64,000 nt of DNA from Gammaproteobacteria bacterium (lineage in GTDB: Bacteria > Pseudomonadota > Gammaproteobacteria > DSM-16500): positions 1 to 64,000 of the forward strand of contig BMAG01000021.1 of the NCBI GenBank assembly GCA_014132595.1. The letters run 5' to 3'. Below the pieces are notes generated by a model. It was not told the DNA's origin. It did not search any database and saw only the letters and a list, made by a program, of their open reading frames with translations. Both the position numbers and the translations under genes were made by a program. Below are positions 61,816-64,000 of the stretch, piece by piece (the first letter of the stretch is position 1; each line of letters starts with the position of its first letter).

Positions 61816-62886
61816 TTAAGTGGCAAAATAATCCTGTTTCATCGCTGATTTTGCCAAAGCGAGCGTTGATCTTGCGACTTCATTCGCCTTTTGTGTGCCC
61901 TCCTGCAAAATCGCCTGGACTTGTGCGGGATCTTGCTCAAAAGTGAGTCTACGCTGTCGGATAGGCTCAATGAGGCTGATGAGCACTTCTATTAACTTCT
62001 TTTTACATTCCACATCCCCAATTGCCCCTTGTTTATAACGCTCTTCTGCCTCTTTCACCCAGTCTAGGTCTGGGTTGAAGGTTTCATGAAAAATCCATAA
62101 GGGGTTTAACTCAACAGTGCCAGGATCTGTTGCTTTTAAACGTTTTGGGTCTGTATACATGGCCATGACTTTACGTTTAATGATATCGGCATCATCACTT
62201 AAAAAAATCGCATTATTCAAAGACTTGGACATCTTCAATAAGTTACCTGCAGCATCAGGGCCGCCAGTACCTACTAATCGCCTTGTACGGCCTAATTTCA
62301 CGTGAACAATGGGGAATAATCCACCTTTTTTTACATAGTCAGAATCCTCAGTATGAGGATCTACGCCACAATAAAGCTGGTCAAAACGACGTGCTATTTC
62401 TCGAGCGAGCTCGATATGAGGAATTTGATCTTCTCCTACAGGAACGATTTCAGGGCGAAAAGCTAAAATATCTGCAACCTGATTGATAGGATAAAGCAAA
62501 AACCCAAAGGGATAATTATCTCCCAAACCTTTATCACGAATTTCGTCTTTAATAGTCGGGTTTCGCATGACTCGAGGAAAAGGCACCAACATACTAAAAA
62601 AGATCGTCAATTCCGCAATCGCGGGTATTTCTGATTGAATGAAGATAGTGCTTCGCTTGGGATCAATGCCTGCCGCCAAGTAATCCATGGCCACATCTAA
62701 TACATTTTGTCTCACCTCGCCAGGTCTTTCCATGCGAGTCGTAAAGGCTTGCACATTTGCAATCATGAAATAACAATCAAAATCATCCTGTAACGCTAGA
62801 CGGTTTTCCAGTGAACCGACCCAATGGCCCAGATGAAGACGGCCTGTAGGCGTATCTCCGGTGAGTAAACGTGGTTTTGTTATCAT
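61816..62886 (-). CDS. trpS: Tryptophanyl-tRNA synthetase
   Basis: A 356-residue class I synthetase charging tRNA-Trp. The HIGH-type signature reads DTPTGRLHLGHWVGSL and the KMSKS loop is LLKMSKSLNNAIFL. The tryptophan pocket and ATP-binding stretches (YPINQVADILAFRPEIVPVGEDQIPHIE) are intact. Length is slightly longer than E. coli TrpS (334). Confidence 0.96.
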   Translation of the reverse strand: MITKPRLLTGDTPTGRLHLGHWVGSLENRLALQDDFDCYFMIANVQAFTTRMERPGEVRQNVLDVAMDYLAAGIDPKRSTIFIQSEIPAIAELTIFFSMLVPFPRVMRNPTIKDEIRDKGLGDNYPFGFLLYPINQVADILAFRPEIVPVGEDQIPHIELAREIARRFDQLYCGVDPHTEDSDYVKKGGLFPIVHVKLGRTRRLVGTGGPDAAGNLLKMSKSLNNAIFLSDDADIIKRKVMAMYTDPKRLKATDPGTVELNPLWIFHETFNPDLDWVKEAEERYKQGAIGDVECKKKLIEVLISLIEPIRQRRLTFEQDPAQVQAILQEGTQKANEVARSTLALAKSAMKQDYFAT

Positions 62887-62945
62887 GATTTATCCTAACG
62901 TTGATAATGCATCAACACTTTTTATCTAAGGAATTTTTTATGTGA

Positions 62946-63503
62946 TTATACCAAGCGCTGCGCTAAATGATACGCCACTTGACCTGCTTTTTTACTTTTT
63001 AATATTTTCCAGTGAAGAGGTAAATCCGCTTCTTGTAATAAGGATTTTGTTTCTAAATAAATATAGGCTTCTTTTGCAAGAAATCCTTGCTCTTCCAGAT
63101 AAAAACAGGTGGGGAGCAATACATTAGCCTGATACGGCGGATCTAAAAAAACAATATCAAATAATGTCTGAGGCTTTCTTAGTTGCTCAGGAACGCGCCC
63201 GCAGTATACTTCTGCATTATTGGCTTTCAACATCACAATCTCTTCCTGCAAAAGCGAAACAACGGCGCTCACTTGCTCAACCATTACCACATGGGCAGCA
63301 CCCCGGGACAATGCTTCAAACCCTAATACACCGCTGCCCGCAAATGCATCCAAACAGTGCGCGCCCGCAATCACCGGTGACAGCCAATTAAACAATGTTT
63401 CACGCACCCGATCAGGGGTTGGCCTAAGATTTAAGACATCGGGAACTTTTAGCATGCGCCCCCGCCATTCCCCTCCAATGATCCGCACCCGACCTTGTTT
63501 CAT
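62946..63503 (-). CDS. rsmD: 16S rRNA (guanine-966-N2) methyltransferase
   Basis: A 185-residue SAM-dependent methyltransferase. It shows RVRIIGGEWRGRMLKVPD, LRPTPDRVRETLFNWL, the SAM motif DAFAGSGVLGFEALSRGA and the catalytic DIVFLDPPYQ. Length close to E. coli RsmD (198). It is divergent from ftsY, the conserved gammaproteobacterial arrangement. Confidence 0.96.
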   Translation of the reverse strand: MKQGRVRIIGGEWRGRMLKVPDVLNLRPTPDRVRETLFNWLSPVIAGAHCLDAFAGSGVLGFEALSRGAAHVVMVEQVSAVVSLLQEEIVMLKANNAEVYCGRVPEQLRKPQTLFDIVFLDPPYQANVLLPTCFYLEEQGFLAKEAYIYLETKSLLQEADLPLHWKILKSKKAGQVAYHLAQRLV

Positions 63504-63569
63504 ACAAAAAACCCTCAGACTTGCCGTTATCCTATGTTAACATGAGGCAAAATTGAATTAAGGTGCGTG

Positions 63570-64000
63570 ATGTTAAATCTTTTAAAACGAAAAAAACAGG
63601 GCGATGAAGAATCAAATGGTTCAAGCGTACCTGCAAAGGCAGGCTTTTTTTCTCGCTTAAAGACAGGACTTGCAAAAACCCGTGCGAGCTTTACCGCCGG
63701 TATCGCCAATATTTTATTGGGTAAAAAAACATTAGATGATGACCTGATCGAGACCATTGAAACCCAGTTACTCACGGCGGATGTGGGTATTGATGCCACT
63801 GAGCAACTGATAAAAGCGCTGACACAAAAACTGGCCCGCAAAGAACTGACGGATCCAGCGGCAGTCTTGCAAGCTTTACAAAATGAAATGAAAGCCATTC
63901 TACAACCGTGCCAGGTTCCCTTAACGATCCCTTCAAGTCAAACACCTTTTGTGATCCTCGTCGTTGGGATTAATGGCTCGGGCAAAACAACTACTATTGG
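63570..64000 (+). CDS. ftsY: Signal recognition particle receptor FtsY (5' part)
   Basis: The first 143 codons of FtsY, cut by the window end. A short charged N-terminus replaces the long acidic A domain of E. coli (MLNLLKRKKQGDEESNGSS), then the N domain (FFSRLKTGLAKTRASFTAGI, IETQLLTADVGIDATEQLI) and the start of the G domain with VVGINGSGKTTTIG. It docks the SRP-ribosome complex at the membrane. The ATG at 63570 has AAGG 6 bases upstream. An opposite-strand open frame over this region is a shadow. Confidence 0.95.
   Translation, partial: MLNLLKRKKQGDEESNGSSVPAKAGFFSRLKTGLAKTRASFTAGIANILLGKKTLDDDLIETIETQLLTADVGIDATEQLIKALTQKLARKELTDPAAVLQALQNEMKAILQPCQVPLTIPSSQTPFVILVVGINGSGKTTTI

Noticed and set aside
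63527-63898. 123-codon minus-strand frame over the start of ftsY
   Set aside because: Antisense to the conserved FtsY N domain and overlapping the divergent promoter region.

Overview
The window is a moderately AT-rich, gene-dense bacterial chromosome segment from a gammaproteobacterium. It is best explained as a member of the Legionellales (Legionella/Coxiella/Aquicella-like). The arguments are a dispersed Lsp-type type II secretion system (T2SS), an IcmF/DotU pair without any other type VI genes, a Map-like histidine acid phosphatase, a ProA-like M4 metalloprotease, and standard gammaproteobacterial blocks (aroQ-accB-accC-prmA-fis, ponA opposite pilM-Q/aroK, ubiC-ubiA, rsmD opposite ftsY). 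The species cannot be named from sequence reading alone. No rRNA, tRNA, CRISPR array or intact insertion sequence was found.

Layout. 1-2.2 kb: a hairpin repeat, exonuclease I (sbcB) and a type IV pilin-like gene. 2.3-15.9 kb: T2SS genes gspD-E-F, then a 4.2-kb interruption (a repeat element, an acid phosphatase, a sphingomyelinase-like phosphodiesterase and two unknown genes), then gspG-H-I-J-K-L-M and a peptide deformylase. 16.5-22.2 kb (minus strand): a polyamine block running permease, deoxyhypusine-synthase-like protein, arginine decarboxylase, agmatinase. 22.3-25.8 kb: icmF and dotU. 25.9-31.1 kb: fis, prmA, accC, accB, aroQ, a DedA protein, rsmJ. 31.4-36.4 kb: hemB, gspC with a Sel1/SPOR lipoprotein, and an M16 peptidase pair. 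36.5-40.9 kb: hemH, a secreted Cys-rich peptide, a stand-alone M4 propeptide, the complete M4 protease and a small membrane protein. 41-50.3 kb: kdsB, murI, rlmJ, a glycine-zipper lipoprotein, bcp, an archaeal/eukaryotic-type proS, a eukaryotic-type class I aldolase, a YefM/RelE-like pair, a YheT hydrolase, hemE and a Thr-rich lipoprotein. 50.3-56.3 kb: aroK and a reduced pilQ-O-N-M (Hof-like) cluster, divergent from ponA. 56.3-64 kb: pdxB, ubiA, ubiC, a rubredoxin-reductase-like gene, marC family, a PH-domain protein, a 41-residue prepilin-like peptide, trpS, rsmD and the 5' end of ftsY.

How the parts fit. Secretion dominates: twelve core T2SS genes lie in three places, and homologues of two classic Legionella T2SS substrates (acid phosphatase and M4 protease) are encoded in the same window, one of them inside the T2SS locus. 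The polyamine block encodes arginine to agmatine to putrescine, plus a DHS-like enzyme that probably makes a longer polyamine. Haem synthesis is represented by hemB, hemE and hemH in separate places.

The most interesting points are the T2SS locus interrupted next to a nested inverted-repeat element, the DHS-like polyamine operon, the orphan protease propeptide, the Cys-rich secreted peptide, and several enzymes with altered key motifs (MurI, PDF, ferrochelatase). All function calls rest on motif recognition by eye, with no database searches.
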